Assembly (NCBI GenBank): GCA_035461385.1
Contig: DATHVI010000032.1
Coordinates: 1 to 30,922, forward strand
DNA: 30,922 nt
Direction: 5' to 3'
Origin: DATHVI01 sp035461385
GTDB taxonomy: Bacteria > Actinomycetota > Thermoleophilia > Solirubrobacterales > 70-9
Shown: positions 1-6,810 of the stretch, piece after piece
How positions within the stretch are numbered: position 1 is the first letter of the stretch
Layout of the letters: each line of letters opens with the position of its first letter
The notes under the pieces: generated by a model
Told to the model about the DNA's origin: nothing
Database searches by the model: none
The model's input: only the letters and a program-made list of their open reading frames with translations
Position numbers and translations under genes: made by a program

Positions 1-644
1 AGCTGATCCGCGATCCACTCCTCGGCGAGCTCGAGATGCTGAACGTGCACCCGTCGCTGCTGCCCCGCTGGCGCGGCGCGGCACCGATCGAACGCGCGAT
101 CCTCGCCGGCGACGAGGAAACCGGGGTGACCGTCATGCGCCTCGGCGAGGGGCTCGACTCGGGGCCGATCGCGCTTCAGCGGCGCGTCGCGATCGGGGCC
201 ACCGAGACCTGCGGCGCGCTCGCGACCAGGCTCGCTGAGCTCGGTGGCGAGCTGGTGGTCGCGACGCTGGAGCTCCGCAGGGAGGGGCTCACGTTCGCGG
301 AGCAGGACGAGGCGGCGGCGACCTATGCGGAGAAGATCGCGCCTGAGGAGCGCCGGCTCGACCCGCGGCGCAGGGCCGATGAGCTCGCTCGCCGGGTCCG
401 CGCGCTGACGCCGCACATCGGCGCCTACCTCGAGCTGGCCGGCGGCGGGCGGCTCGGCGTGCATGCGGCGGAGCCGGTGTCCTCGGGCCCGCCGGCCGGG
501 GAGTTGGCCGCCGAGGGCGAGCTGGTGTTGGGTTGCGGGGAGGGGGCGCTGCGGCTGCTCGAGGTCCAGCCCCCGGGCGGGCGCCCGATGGCCGCCGACG
601 CGTACCTGCGGGGACACCGGGTCCCGGCGCTCGCAGAGCGGTGA
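1..644 (+). CDS. fmt: methionyl-tRNA formyltransferase, C-terminal part (5' end outside window)
   Basis: Transfers a formyl group from 10-formyl-tetrahydrofolate to methionyl-tRNA to make the initiator fMet-tRNA in the cytoplasm. The frame is open from base 3 at the window edge, so the N-terminal part is missing. It opens with the end of the catalytic formyltransferase domain: NVHPSLLPRWRGAAPIERAI is the family's strongly conserved segment, followed by the TGVTVMRL and GLDSGPI blocks. The remainder (from about base 290) is the C-terminal tRNA-binding domain, with AEKIAPEERRLD and RVRALTPHIGAY as in other Fmt proteins. The stop overlaps the GTG of rsmB in a GTGA junction (641-644), so the two are probably translationally coupled. 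Seen: partial ORF and motifs. Known: fmt-rsmB adjacency is common. The identification is secure. Confidence 0.95.
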   Translation, partial: LIRDPLLGELEMLNVHPSLLPRWRGAAPIERAILAGDEETGVTVMRLGEGLDSGPIALQRRVAIGATETCGALATRLAELGGELVVATLELRREGLTFAEQDEAAATYAEKIAPEERRLDPRRRADELARRVRALTPHIGAYLELAGGGRLGVHAAEPVSSGPPAGELAAEGELVLGCGEGALRLLEVQPPGGRPMAADAYLRGHRVPALAER

Positions 645-2038
645 GCGCCGAGGTCTCCGGTGCGCGGCGGGCGGCGTTCGAGGTCCTCCGGCGCACGTTC
701 GAGCACGACGCGTGGGCCGACCGGGCGCTGATCAGCGCGGTCGAGCGCCACCGGCTCGACCCCCGGCAGCGCGCCCAGGCCCAGCGGCTCGCCTACGGAG
801 CGGTGAAGCGGCGGGGCAGCGCCGATCACATCGTCGCCGAGCTCGCCCGGCGACCGGCTGAGGACCTCGACCCGCCGGTGGTCGCGGCGCTGCGCCTTGG
901 TGTCTACGAGCTCGTCTGGGCCGCCGGGACTCCCGACTACGCGGCCGTCGACCAAGCGGTCGAGCTCGCCAAGGGGGGCCTCGCCGCGAGCGGCGCGGCG
1001 CGGGGGCGGGCGCGGGCCGCTTCCGGTCTCGTCAACGCGGTCCTGCGGCGCGCGGCCACCGATGCCGGCGGGATCCTCGCTGCGATCGACGATCGCGCCC
1101 CCGAAGGTGCGGCGGCGGTCCACTCCTACCCCCGCTGGCTCGCCGACCTGTGGTGGGCCGAGCGCGGCGCCGACCGGGCGTTGTCGCTGATGCGGGCGAT
1201 GAACGAGCCGGCCGAGACCGCGCTGCGGGTCAACACCCTGCGGGCCGACCCGGCGCGGGTCGCGGAGGAGCTACGGGAAACGGGTGCCGAGATCGACGGA
1301 CCGTTCGCCGGCGAGGACCCGCTTCACCCCCGCGAGGCGCTCGTCGCCCGCGGCCCGCTCGGCGACGGGATCGCGCCGCGGATCTCGCTCGGCGAGCTCG
1401 TGCCCCAGTCGCGCGGCTCTCAGGCGGTGGTCGCGCTGCTCGATCCTCAGCCGGGCGAGCGGGTGCTCGACCTCTGCGCGGGGCCGGGGATCAAGACGAC
1501 CGCGATCGCCGCCCGGATCGAGGATCGGGGCGAGATCGTCGCGGTCGAGCTCGACCCGGGTCGCGCGGCGCAGGTCGCCGACCGCTGCGGGCTGACGGGC
1601 GCCTCCTCGGTACGGGTCGAGATCGCCGACGCGGCCGTGGCCGACCTCGGCTCGGAGTACGATCGGGTCCTCGTGGATCCGCCCTGCTCGGACCTCGGAA
1701 CCCTGGCCTCGCGCCCCGATGCGCGCTGGCGCAAGTCGCCCGAGGCGATCTCGCGGCTCGCCGGCCTTCAGGCCCGGATCCTCGCCCGCGCCGCGTCGGC
1801 GCTGCGCCCGGGTGGAGCCCTCGTCTACTCGACCTGCACACTGTCGCGGAGCGAGAACGAGGACGTCGTCGCCGCCGCGCTCGCCGCCGGCGAGGGCCCG
1901 GCGCTCGCTGCCGACGACCTCGGCGGCGCCCATCCGTCGCTCGCCTCCGCCGTCGACGGGCGGTTTCTCGAGCTGCGGCCCGACCGCGACCGCACGAGCG
2001 GGTTCTTCATCGCCCGGCTGCGAAGGACAGGAAGGTGA
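641..2038 (+). CDS. rsmB: 16S rRNA (cytosine-967-C5)-methyltransferase RsmB
   Basis: Methylates C967 of 16S rRNA with S-adenosylmethionine. The 465-residue protein has an N-terminal NusB-like RNA-binding helical domain (about residues 5-140) and a C-terminal Rossmann methyltransferase domain. The SAM-binding motif VLDLCAGPGIKTTAIA lies near residue 275. The two cysteines typical of RNA m5C methyltransferases are present: Cys349 in DPPCSDLG and the catalytic nucleophile Cys399 in YSTCTLS. The frame is open upstream, but the GTG at 641 is chosen because it overlaps the fmt stop (GTGA) and gives the family's usual N-terminus (AEVSGARRAAFEVLRR). The stop at 2036-2038 overlaps the GTG of the first mini-ORF. 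Length matches the family. Confidence 0.94.
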   Translation: MSAEVSGARRAAFEVLRRTFEHDAWADRALISAVERHRLDPRQRAQAQRLAYGAVKRRGSADHIVAELARRPAEDLDPPVVAALRLGVYELVWAAGTPDYAAVDQAVELAKGGLAASGAARGRARAASGLVNAVLRRAATDAGGILAAIDDRAPEGAAAVHSYPRWLADLWWAERGADRALSLMRAMNEPAETALRVNTLRADPARVAEELRETGAEIDGPFAGEDPLHPREALVARGPLGDGIAPRISLGELVPQSRGSQAVVALLDPQPGERVLDLCAGPGIKTTAIAARIEDRGEIVAVELDPGRAAQVADRCGLTGASSVRVEIADAAVADLGSEYDRVLVDPPCSDLGTLASRPDARWRKSPEAISRLAGLQARILARAASALRPGGALVYSTCTLSRSENEDVVAAALAAGEGPALAADDLGGAHPSLASAVDGRFLELRPDRDRTSGFFIARLRRTGR

Positions 2039-2091
2039 ACGAGCGACATTCATGTCGCGAGAGCAGCATGTGCCGTGAGGTGCTCAAGTGA
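2035..2091 (+). CDS. cassette mini-ORF 1 (18 aa, VNERHSCRESSMCREVLK)
   Basis: An 18-codon frame starting at the GTG that overlaps the rsmB stop (GTGA, 2035-2038) and ending in a TGA that overlaps the GTG of the next copy. The peptide is basic and polar, with two cysteines, and has no membrane segment or known domain. I do not recognise it as a described family. Its start has no SD of its own, but its position on the rsmB stop suits re-initiation by terminating ribosomes. Its 3' end carries GAGGTG, a good SD for the following frame. Either the peptide matters, or the frame only relays ribosomes; the sequence alone does not decide. Confidence 0.5.
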   Translation: MNERHSCRESSMCREVLK

Positions 2092-2144
2092 ACGAGCGAC
2101 ATTCATGTCGCGAGAGCAGCATGTGCAGTGAGGTGCTCAAGTGA
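2088..2144 (+). CDS. cassette mini-ORF 2 (18 aa, VNERHSCRESSMCSEVLK)
   Basis: Second tandem copy of the 18-codon frame. It differs from the first by one base, which changes Arg14 to Ser. The GAGGTG at the end of unit 1 lies five bases before its GTG. It shares a GTGA overlap with the mini-ORFs on each side. No function is known; see the repeat entry for the shared architecture. Confidence 0.5.
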   Translation: MNERHSCRESSMCSEVLK

Positions 2145-2197
2145 ACAAGCGACATTCATGTCGCGAGAGCAGCAGCTGCCGGGGGGTGCTCAGGTGA
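2141..2197 (+). CDS. cassette mini-ORF 3 (18 aa, VNKRHSCRESSSCRGVLR)
   Basis: Third and most diverged tandem copy. Codons 3, 12, 14, 15 and 18 differ from copy 1, while codons 4-11 (RHSCRESS) are identical in DNA. The reading frame and the final TGA are kept, and the TGA overlaps the GTG of the zinc-ribbon gene (GTGA, 2194-2197). The SD-like stretch here is GGGGTG. Keeping the frame despite divergence argues mildly that translation of the unit matters. Confidence 0.5.
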   Translation: MNKRHSCRESSSCRGVLR

Positions 2198-2424
2198 GCG
2201 CCGACAAGGCGACCCTGCCTCGGCCGGGCTGCCCTGGATGCGGCGAGCCGTGGCTGCGCCCGACCCAGCTCCCCGGCCGATACCGCTGCGTGTACTGCCT
2301 GCGTCGTTACGAGCTCGTCTCCCAGTGCCCCGACTGCGGCGAGCATCAGACGATCGTCCGGATGAGCGCCGACGACGACCTGCTCTGCCAGCATTGCGGC
2401 CACTCGATGCTGAAGTCGGTCTAG
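2194..2424 (+). CDS. small double zinc-ribbon protein, YfgJ-like
   Basis: A 76-residue cytoplasmic protein with four CXXC knuckles: CPGC, CVYC, CPDC and CQHC. They are spaced to form two zinc ribbons, with two cysteine pairs in the N-terminal half and two in the C-terminal half. The block RYRCVYC...LVSQCPDC...LLCQHCGHSMLKS resembles Escherichia coli YfgJ (zinc-ribbons_6 family), whose function is not established. The GTG at 2194 is chosen because the third cassette mini-ORF ends on it in a GTGA overlap. A longer frame starting at 2128 would translate the repeat out of its conserved frame and is less likely. It lies 20 bp before rpe in the same operon. Metal binding is inferred from the cysteine pattern. 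Confidence 0.8.
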   Translation: MSADKATLPRPGCPGCGEPWLRPTQLPGRYRCVYCLRRYELVSQCPDCGEHQTIVRMSADDDLLCQHCGHSMLKSV

Positions 2425-2444
2425 AGCTGAGGAGCGCCGCGCGG

Positions 2445-3155
2445 ATGGAAGCCGTACCCGAGCCGCTCGAGGTCACCCCGCCGCACGAGGCGTTCACCGG
2501 GCGCCGCGTCGCGCCGTCGATCCTCTCCGCCGACTTCGCCCGGCTCGGCGCCCAGGTCGACGAGGTCCTCACCGCCGGCGCGCGGCTGATCCACGTCGAC
2601 GTCATGGACGGGCACTTCGTCCCCCCGATCACGATCGGGCCGTTGATCGTCGACGCGATCGCCGAGCGTGTCCACTCGGCCGGCGGGGCGATCGACGTCC
2701 ACCTGATGATCGAGCGCCCGGGCGAGCAGGTGGAGGCGTTCGCGAAGGCCGGGGCCGATGGGATCACGATCCACCAGGAAGCGGACCCGCACGCCCATCG
2801 CACGCTCGGCGCGATCCGTGAGGCCGGCTGCCTCGGCGGGATCGCGATCAATCCCGGGACCCCGGCCGAGACGGTCACCGACCTTGCGACGGTCGCCGAC
2901 CACATCCTCTGCATGACCGTCAACCCAGGGTGGGGCGGGCAGGCGTTCATACGCTCGTCGCCGGCGAAGGTGGCGCGGTTGCGGGACCTCGCGCCGGAGA
3001 CGCCGATCGAGGTCGACGGCGGCATCGACCCGTCGACCGTCGGTCTCGTCGCCGGCGCCGGAGCGACTCTCTACGTCGCCGGCTCGGCGATCTTCAAGTC
3101 GGCCGAGCCCGCCGCCGCCTACCGCGAGATCGCCGCCGCCGCCGGCGCGGGCTGA
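2445..3155 (+). CDS. rpe: ribulose-phosphate 3-epimerase
   Basis: Interconverts D-ribulose 5-phosphate and D-xylulose 5-phosphate in the pentose phosphate pathway. Ribulose 5-phosphate is also the precursor of the RibB product, which fits the rib genes downstream. The 236-residue TIM barrel shows all family motifs in order: APSILSADFARLG, HVDVMDGHFVPPITIG, DVHLMIERP, INPGTPAE, CMTVNPGWGGQAF and IEVDGGID. Metal-binding His and Asp residues are intact in the HVDVMDGHF and DVHLMIE segments and in VDGG. The ATG at 2445 gives about 20 residues before the first motif, and a GAGGAG lies ten bases upstream. The frame is open further upstream only as overlap with the zinc-ribbon gene. The stop is 7 bp from the convergent antiporter's stop. 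Confidence 0.95.
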   Translation: MEAVPEPLEVTPPHEAFTGRRVAPSILSADFARLGAQVDEVLTAGARLIHVDVMDGHFVPPITIGPLIVDAIAERVHSAGGAIDVHLMIERPGEQVEAFAKAGADGITIHQEADPHAHRTLGAIREAGCLGGIAINPGTPAETVTDLATVADHILCMTVNPGWGGQAFIRSSPAKVARLRDLAPETPIEVDGGIDPSTVGLVAGAGATLYVAGSAIFKSAEPAAAYREIAAAAGAG

Positions 3156-3162
3156 GCTCGAT

Positions 3163-4968
3163 TCAACCGGGGTGGCTCGGAGGAGCGCTGAGCGCCCCGG
3201 TGACCTCCTGCCACCAGGCGCGCTCCTCGGCGCCGATGTTGGGGCGGTCGCCGCGCCGCGCGCACCACGAGGCGAGCCGCCGCCGCGGGCCGACGGCAAG
3301 GAGACCGGCTCCGGTGACCGCGTAGCGGCCATCGGCCAGCGCGACCAGCGCGCCGCCGGTGTCCCGCCGGCTGCGAACCCGCGAGGCGACCGCGACCTGC
3401 TCGATCCGCTCCGGGCGGGACGGATCGCCGTCGCCCTCGCGCCACGGGCGGACCGTGAACACTTGCGGCGCGCCGCGCAACGGAGGCTCGGGCACGGGCG
3501 GTTCGCCGAGCGGCCCCGAGCGCCAGCGGTCGGTCAGGCGCTCGACTTCGGCGAGAGCGGGCTGGCGGACGAGGATGTGGAGCTCGTCGCCGGGCTCGAT
3601 CTCGGTCGAGCCGCGCGGCGGGATCGCGGTCTCGCCGCGGACGATCAGGTTGACGAGCGCGTCGCGGGGGAGGCCGAGCTCCTTGACCATCCGCCCGACC
3701 GCGGCGTCGCCCTCGCCGACCCGCCAGACCTTCGACTCGCCGCCGAGCCTACGCACGATCCCGGTCTCGATCAGCGGCTCGGGGAGGGCCGGTGCGCTCG
3801 TCGTCAGCCCGAGGCGGCGGGCGAGCGGCTCGAACGTCGCCCCCTGGATCAGGGTCGAGGTGACGACGACGAAGAAGACGAGGTTGAAGATCAGCTCGCT
3901 GCCTTCGACCCCAGCGACGACCGGGAACGTCGCGAGCCAGATCGGGATCGCCCCGCGCAGCCCGGCCCACCCGAGCATCAGCCGCTCGCGGGCGTCGAAC
4001 TCGGCGAACGCGCTCGACACCGCGGCCGCGAACGGGCGCGCGACGAGCATCAAGGCAGCCGAGAGGAGCAGGCCCTCGAGCGCGACGTCGGCGAGCTCGC
4101 CGGGAAACACCAGCAGGCCGAGGAGGGCGAAGAGGGTGATCTGCGAGACCCACGCCAGCCCGGCGTGGAAGGCGATCGTCGTTCGCTTCGCCGGCACCGC
4201 TCCGGTGCCGAGGACGAGGGCTGCGATGTAGACGGAGAGGAACCCGGATCCCTCGACGATCTCGGCGAGACCGTAAGCCAGCGCGGCGGTCGCGATCGAG
4301 GCGACCGGGTAGAGACCGGGGCTCGGGAGGTCGAGGTTGCGGAAGCTCCAGCGCGCGGCGTGCCCGACCGCTAGGCCGACCGCGAGGCCGAGCGTGAGGC
4401 TGACGGTGAGGCCGAGGACTAGGTCGGCGGCGCCGAAGCCCGGGAGCTCGATCCACTCGATGAACCCGGTCACCAGGAGCAGCGCGACGGGGTCGTTCAT
4501 CCCCGATTCGCCCTCGAGCGTCCGCGCGAGACGGCGGCGCAGGCGCGAGCCGCGCAGCACGGCGAAGATCGCGGCGCTGTCGGTCGTCGCGATCGCGGTG
4601 CCGATGATCAACCCCTCGAGGATCCCGAGGTCGAGGAGCAGGATCGCCGCCACCCCCGCGATCGCGGCCGTGAGCGCGGTGCCGAGCGTCGCCAGCGAGA
4701 CCGCGGTTCCGAGGACGGGGCGGATCTGTCCCCAACCGGCGGCGAGGCCGCCCTCGAAGAGGATCAGGACGAGGCCGATCGTGCCGATCGTCCGGGTGAG
4801 CTCGGCATCGTCGAACTCGACGCCGCCGATCCCCTGCGAGCCGGCGAGCATCCCGAGGCCCAGGAACAGCAGCAGGCCCGGGACCCGGACGCGGTCGGCG
4901 ACCTTCGCCGCGGCGAGGCCACCCGCGAGCAGCAATCCGGCCAGGAGGATCAGCTCGCGGTCGCTCAT
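3163..4968 (-). CDS. CPA1-family monovalent cation/proton antiporter with RCK_C domain (CvrA/NhaP2-like)
   Basis: Integral inner-membrane antiporter that exchanges protons for K+ or Na+. The 601-residue protein has about a dozen hydrophobic segments over residues 1-385 (Na_H_Exchanger fold). Conserved charged motifs are present: GTAIATTDSAAIFAVLRG and LEGESGMNDPVALLL, the latter holding the family's transport Asn-Asp pair. A cytoplasmic RCK_C/TrkA_C regulatory domain follows at about residues 405-480 (ESKVWRVGEGDAAVG...GDELHILVRQP). A final ~115-residue tail resembles the C-terminal domain of E. coli NhaP2/CvrA. ATG at 4968 is preferred over a TTG seven codons upstream because AGGG lies six bases before it. 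It is inverted relative to its neighbours and splits the rpe-ribD order seen in mycobacteria. Ion preference cannot be read from sequence. Confidence 0.9.
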   Translation of the reverse strand: MSDRELILLAGLLLAGGLAAAKVADRVRVPGLLLFLGLGMLAGSQGIGGVEFDDAELTRTIGTIGLVLILFEGGLAAGWGQIRPVLGTAVSLATLGTALTAAIAGVAAILLLDLGILEGLIIGTAIATTDSAAIFAVLRGSRLRRRLARTLEGESGMNDPVALLLVTGFIEWIELPGFGAADLVLGLTVSLTLGLAVGLAVGHAARWSFRNLDLPSPGLYPVASIATAALAYGLAEIVEGSGFLSVYIAALVLGTGAVPAKRTTIAFHAGLAWVSQITLFALLGLLVFPGELADVALEGLLLSAALMLVARPFAAAVSSAFAEFDARERLMLGWAGLRGAIPIWLATFPVVAGVEGSELIFNLVFFVVVTSTLIQGATFEPLARRLGLTTSAPALPEPLIETGIVRRLGGESKVWRVGEGDAAVGRMVKELGLPRDALVNLIVRGETAIPPRGSTEIEPGDELHILVRQPALAEVERLTDRWRSGPLGEPPVPEPPLRGAPQVFTVRPWREGDGDPSRPERIEQVAVASRVRSRRDTGGALVALADGRYAVTGAGLLAVGPRRRLASWCARRGDRPNIGAEERAWWQEVTGALSAPPSHPG

Positions 4969-5024
4969 GCGCCCTACTCTGTCGCACAACCCCGCGCAGG
5001 CGTTCCCAAGTCGCGCACAGAACC

Positions 5025-5030
5025 TACGAT
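5025..5030 (+). promoter_or_regulatory. candidate -10 box for the rib operon
   Basis: TACGAT lies 12 nt before the ribD ATG, and no SD fits in between. TTCCCA sits 16 nt upstream as a weak -35. The whole gap to the divergent antiporter start is 74 bp, too short for an FMN riboswitch of the usual size. The predicted transcript would have a leader of about 6 nt. Confidence 0.35.
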
Positions 5031-5042
5031 CGCGTCTATCAG

Positions 5043-6179
5043 ATGGGGGCAGTCACGCTCACCGATATCGATCGCAGCCATCTCCGGCGGGCGCTGGAGC
5101 TGGCCGAGGGGGGCCGCGGCCGGGTGAGCCCGAACCCCCTCGTCGGCGCGATCCTCGCCCGCGACGGCGAGGTGATCGGCGAAGGGTTTCATGCCGAGCT
5201 CGGCGGACTCCACGCCGAGACCGCGGCGCTCGCCGCCTGTCGCGACGCCGGCACGGATCCCACCGGGGCGACGCTCTACGTGACCCTCGAGCCGTGCGCG
5301 CACCACGGGCGCCAGCCTCCGTGCGCGGACGCGATCGTCGCCGCGGGGATCTCCCGGGTCGTGATCGCCTCCGAAGATCCGACCGAGAAGGCGGCTGGGC
5401 GCGGCCCTGCGAGGCTGAGCGACGCCGGGGTCGACGTCGCCTACTCCGACGGCGACGAGGCGATCGCCGCCCGGCTCCTCAATCAGCCGTTTCGGAAGCA
5501 CGCCCGCACCGGGCGGCCGCACGTGGTGCTGAAGTCGGCGCTCACCCTCGACGGGAGGACGGCGTCCGCTGACGGCGACTCGCGCTGGATCTCCTCGTCC
5601 GCGAGCCGCGAGCTCGTCCACCGCTGGCGGGCGGAGGTCGATGCGGTCGCGGTCGGCGTCGGGACCGTGCTCGCCGACGATCCGCTGCTGACCGCCCGCG
5701 ACCTCGACCCGCCGCCCGCCCGCCAGCCGCTGCGGGTCGTCTTCGATTCGGGCGCCCGGATGCCGCTCGGCTCGAAGCTCGTCCGCTCGGTCGGTGAGGC
5801 ACCGCTCGTGGTCGTGGTCGGCGCCTGGGCCCCGAGCGAGCGGACGACGGCGCTCGCCGACGCCGGGGCCGAGCCGATCCCGGTCGAGGGAAGCGGGCCC
5901 GAGCGGGTCGCCGCGGCACTCGCCGAGCTCGGGCGGCGCGGCGTCACCTCGCTGCTGCTCGAGGGCGGTGCCGGGCTCGCCGGGTCGTTCCGCGACGCGG
6001 GGGAGATCGACGAGCTCCGGCTGTTCATCGCTCCGCTGGTGCTCGGCGGCGCCGGGGCGAGGGCGCTGATCGCCGGCGAGGGCGCGGCTACGATCGACGA
6101 GGCCGAGCGGGCGCTGGCGATGGAGTGGGAGCGCTCGGGCGATGACCTGCTGGTCCGGGCGCGGCTTCGCGAGTGGTAG
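5043..6179 (+). CDS. ribD: bifunctional diaminohydroxyphosphoribosylaminopyrimidine deaminase / 5-amino-6-(5-phosphoribosylamino)uracil reductase
   Basis: Catalyses the second and third steps of riboflavin synthesis: zinc-dependent deamination of the pyrimidine, then NADPH-dependent reduction of the ribose side chain. The 378-residue protein has an N-terminal cytidine-deaminase-like domain (about residues 8-150) with the zinc ligands and catalytic Glu in HAE, and the cysteines of TLEPCAHHGRQPPC. The C-terminal reductase domain (about 160-375) shows KSALTLDGRTA, DSRWISS, VGVGTVLADDP, LLLEGGAGLAGSF and FIAPLVLGG. Length is normal for the fused enzyme. It is the first gene of ribD-ribE-ribBA-ribH, followed after 19 bp by ribE. 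ATG 5043 is the first start giving the family's N-terminus. Confidence 0.95.
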   Translation: MGAVTLTDIDRSHLRRALELAEGGRGRVSPNPLVGAILARDGEVIGEGFHAELGGLHAETAALAACRDAGTDPTGATLYVTLEPCAHHGRQPPCADAIVAAGISRVVIASEDPTEKAAGRGPARLSDAGVDVAYSDGDEAIAARLLNQPFRKHARTGRPHVVLKSALTLDGRTASADGDSRWISSSASRELVHRWRAEVDAVAVGVGTVLADDPLLTARDLDPPPARQPLRVVFDSGARMPLGSKLVRSVGEAPLVVVVGAWAPSERTTALADAGAEPIPVEGSGPERVAAALAELGRRGVTSLLLEGGAGLAGSFRDAGEIDELRLFIAPLVLGGAGARALIAGEGAATIDEAERALAMEWERSGDDLLVRARLREW

Positions 6180-6198
6180 GCGTCAAGCTGTAGGCACG

Positions 6199-6810
6199 AT
6201 GTTCACCGGGATCGTCCGCGAGCTGGGCACGGTCGAGCGCGTCGAGCGCACCGCCGACGGTGCCCGGATCCGGATCGGCGGACTCCTCGCCGCCGAGCTC
6301 GCCGCCGGCGACTCGGTTGCGGTCAACGGCGTCTGCCTGACGGCGGCGGAGCTCGCCCCCGAGGCGTTCGAGGCCGACGTGATGAACCAGACGCTCGCGC
6401 TGACGACCCTCGGCGAGCTGGAGGCCGGCGCCCGGGTCAACCTCGAGCCACCGCTGCGGGCCGGCGACCCGCTCGGCGGGCACCTCGTGCAGGGGCACGT
6501 TGACGCGACCGGCGAGGTCGCCGCGATCGCCGACGACGGCATCGCCCGCAGGCTCGAGCTCGAGGTTCCGGAGGAGCTCCACCGCTACGTCGTCGAGCGC
6601 GGCTCGATCACGGTCGACGGCGTCAGCCTCACCGTCGCGGAGCTCACCGAGCGCGGGTGCGAGGTCTCGCTGATCCCCGAGACCCGCGAGCGGACGACGC
6701 TGGGGCGTCTCAAGCAGGGCGCCCGCGTCAACCTCGAGCTCGACGTGATCGCCCGCTATGCCGACCGTCTCATGCAAAGCTTCACCACCGAGGGGCGAGC
6801 GAAGCGATGA
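6199..6810 (+). CDS. ribE: riboflavin synthase, alpha subunit
   Basis: Dismutates two 6,7-dimethyl-8-ribityllumazine molecules to riboflavin and the pyrimidine substrate of lumazine synthase; the last step of the pathway. The 203-residue protein shows the expected duplicated lumazine-binding fold. Repeat 1 begins MFTGIVRELGTV and contains GDSVAVNGVCLT. Repeat 2 begins near residue 98 (GHLVQGHVDATGEV) and contains GSITVDGVSLTV. ATG 6199 is chosen because MFTGIV is the near-invariant N-terminus; the frame is open 19 codons further upstream but that would overlap ribD. The stop overlaps the ribBA start in an ATGA junction. The symbol ribE follows Gram-negative usage; ribC is also used for this enzyme. 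Confidence 0.95.
   Translation: MFTGIVRELGTVERVERTADGARIRIGGLLAAELAAGDSVAVNGVCLTAAELAPEAFEADVMNQTLALTTLGELEAGARVNLEPPLRAGDPLGGHLVQGHVDATGEVAAIADDGIARRLELEVPEELHRYVVERGSITVDGVSLTVAELTERGCEVSLIPETRERTTLGRLKQGARVNLELDVIARYADRLMQSFTTEGRAKR

Larger units (their letters stand above)
2035..2193 (+). repeat. three tandem copies of a 53-bp coding cassette
   Basis: Units are 2035-2087, 2088-2140 and 2141-2193, an exact 53-bp period. Units 1 and 2 differ at a single base; unit 3 has diverged more. Each unit starts with GTG, holds the palindrome GCGACATTCATGTCGC (2043-2058, 2096-2111, 2149-2164), and ends with an SD-like GAGGTG (GGGGTG in unit 3) placed five bases before the next GTG. A fourth copy lies at 13623-13675 before coaD. 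Because 53 is one less than a multiple of three, each unit's 18-codon frame ends in a TGA that overlaps the next unit's GTG. The block therefore keeps translation coupled from rsmB through to the zinc-ribbon gene. The repeat is directly visible; its function is unknown. Confidence 0.96.

Noticed and set aside
2035..2193. CRISPR array
   Set aside because: The 53-bp units are contiguous direct repeats with no unique spacers, each unit holds a kept reading frame, and no cas genes are present.
2128..2424. Longer 98-residue version of the zinc-ribbon protein
   Set aside because: Its first 22 codons translate the repeat in a frame that is not the conserved one, whereas the GTG at 2194 is joined to mini-ORF 3 by a 4-nt overlap.
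4969..5042. FMN riboswitch before ribD
   Set aside because: The gap to the divergent gene is 74 bp, and none of the conserved RFN segments are visible.
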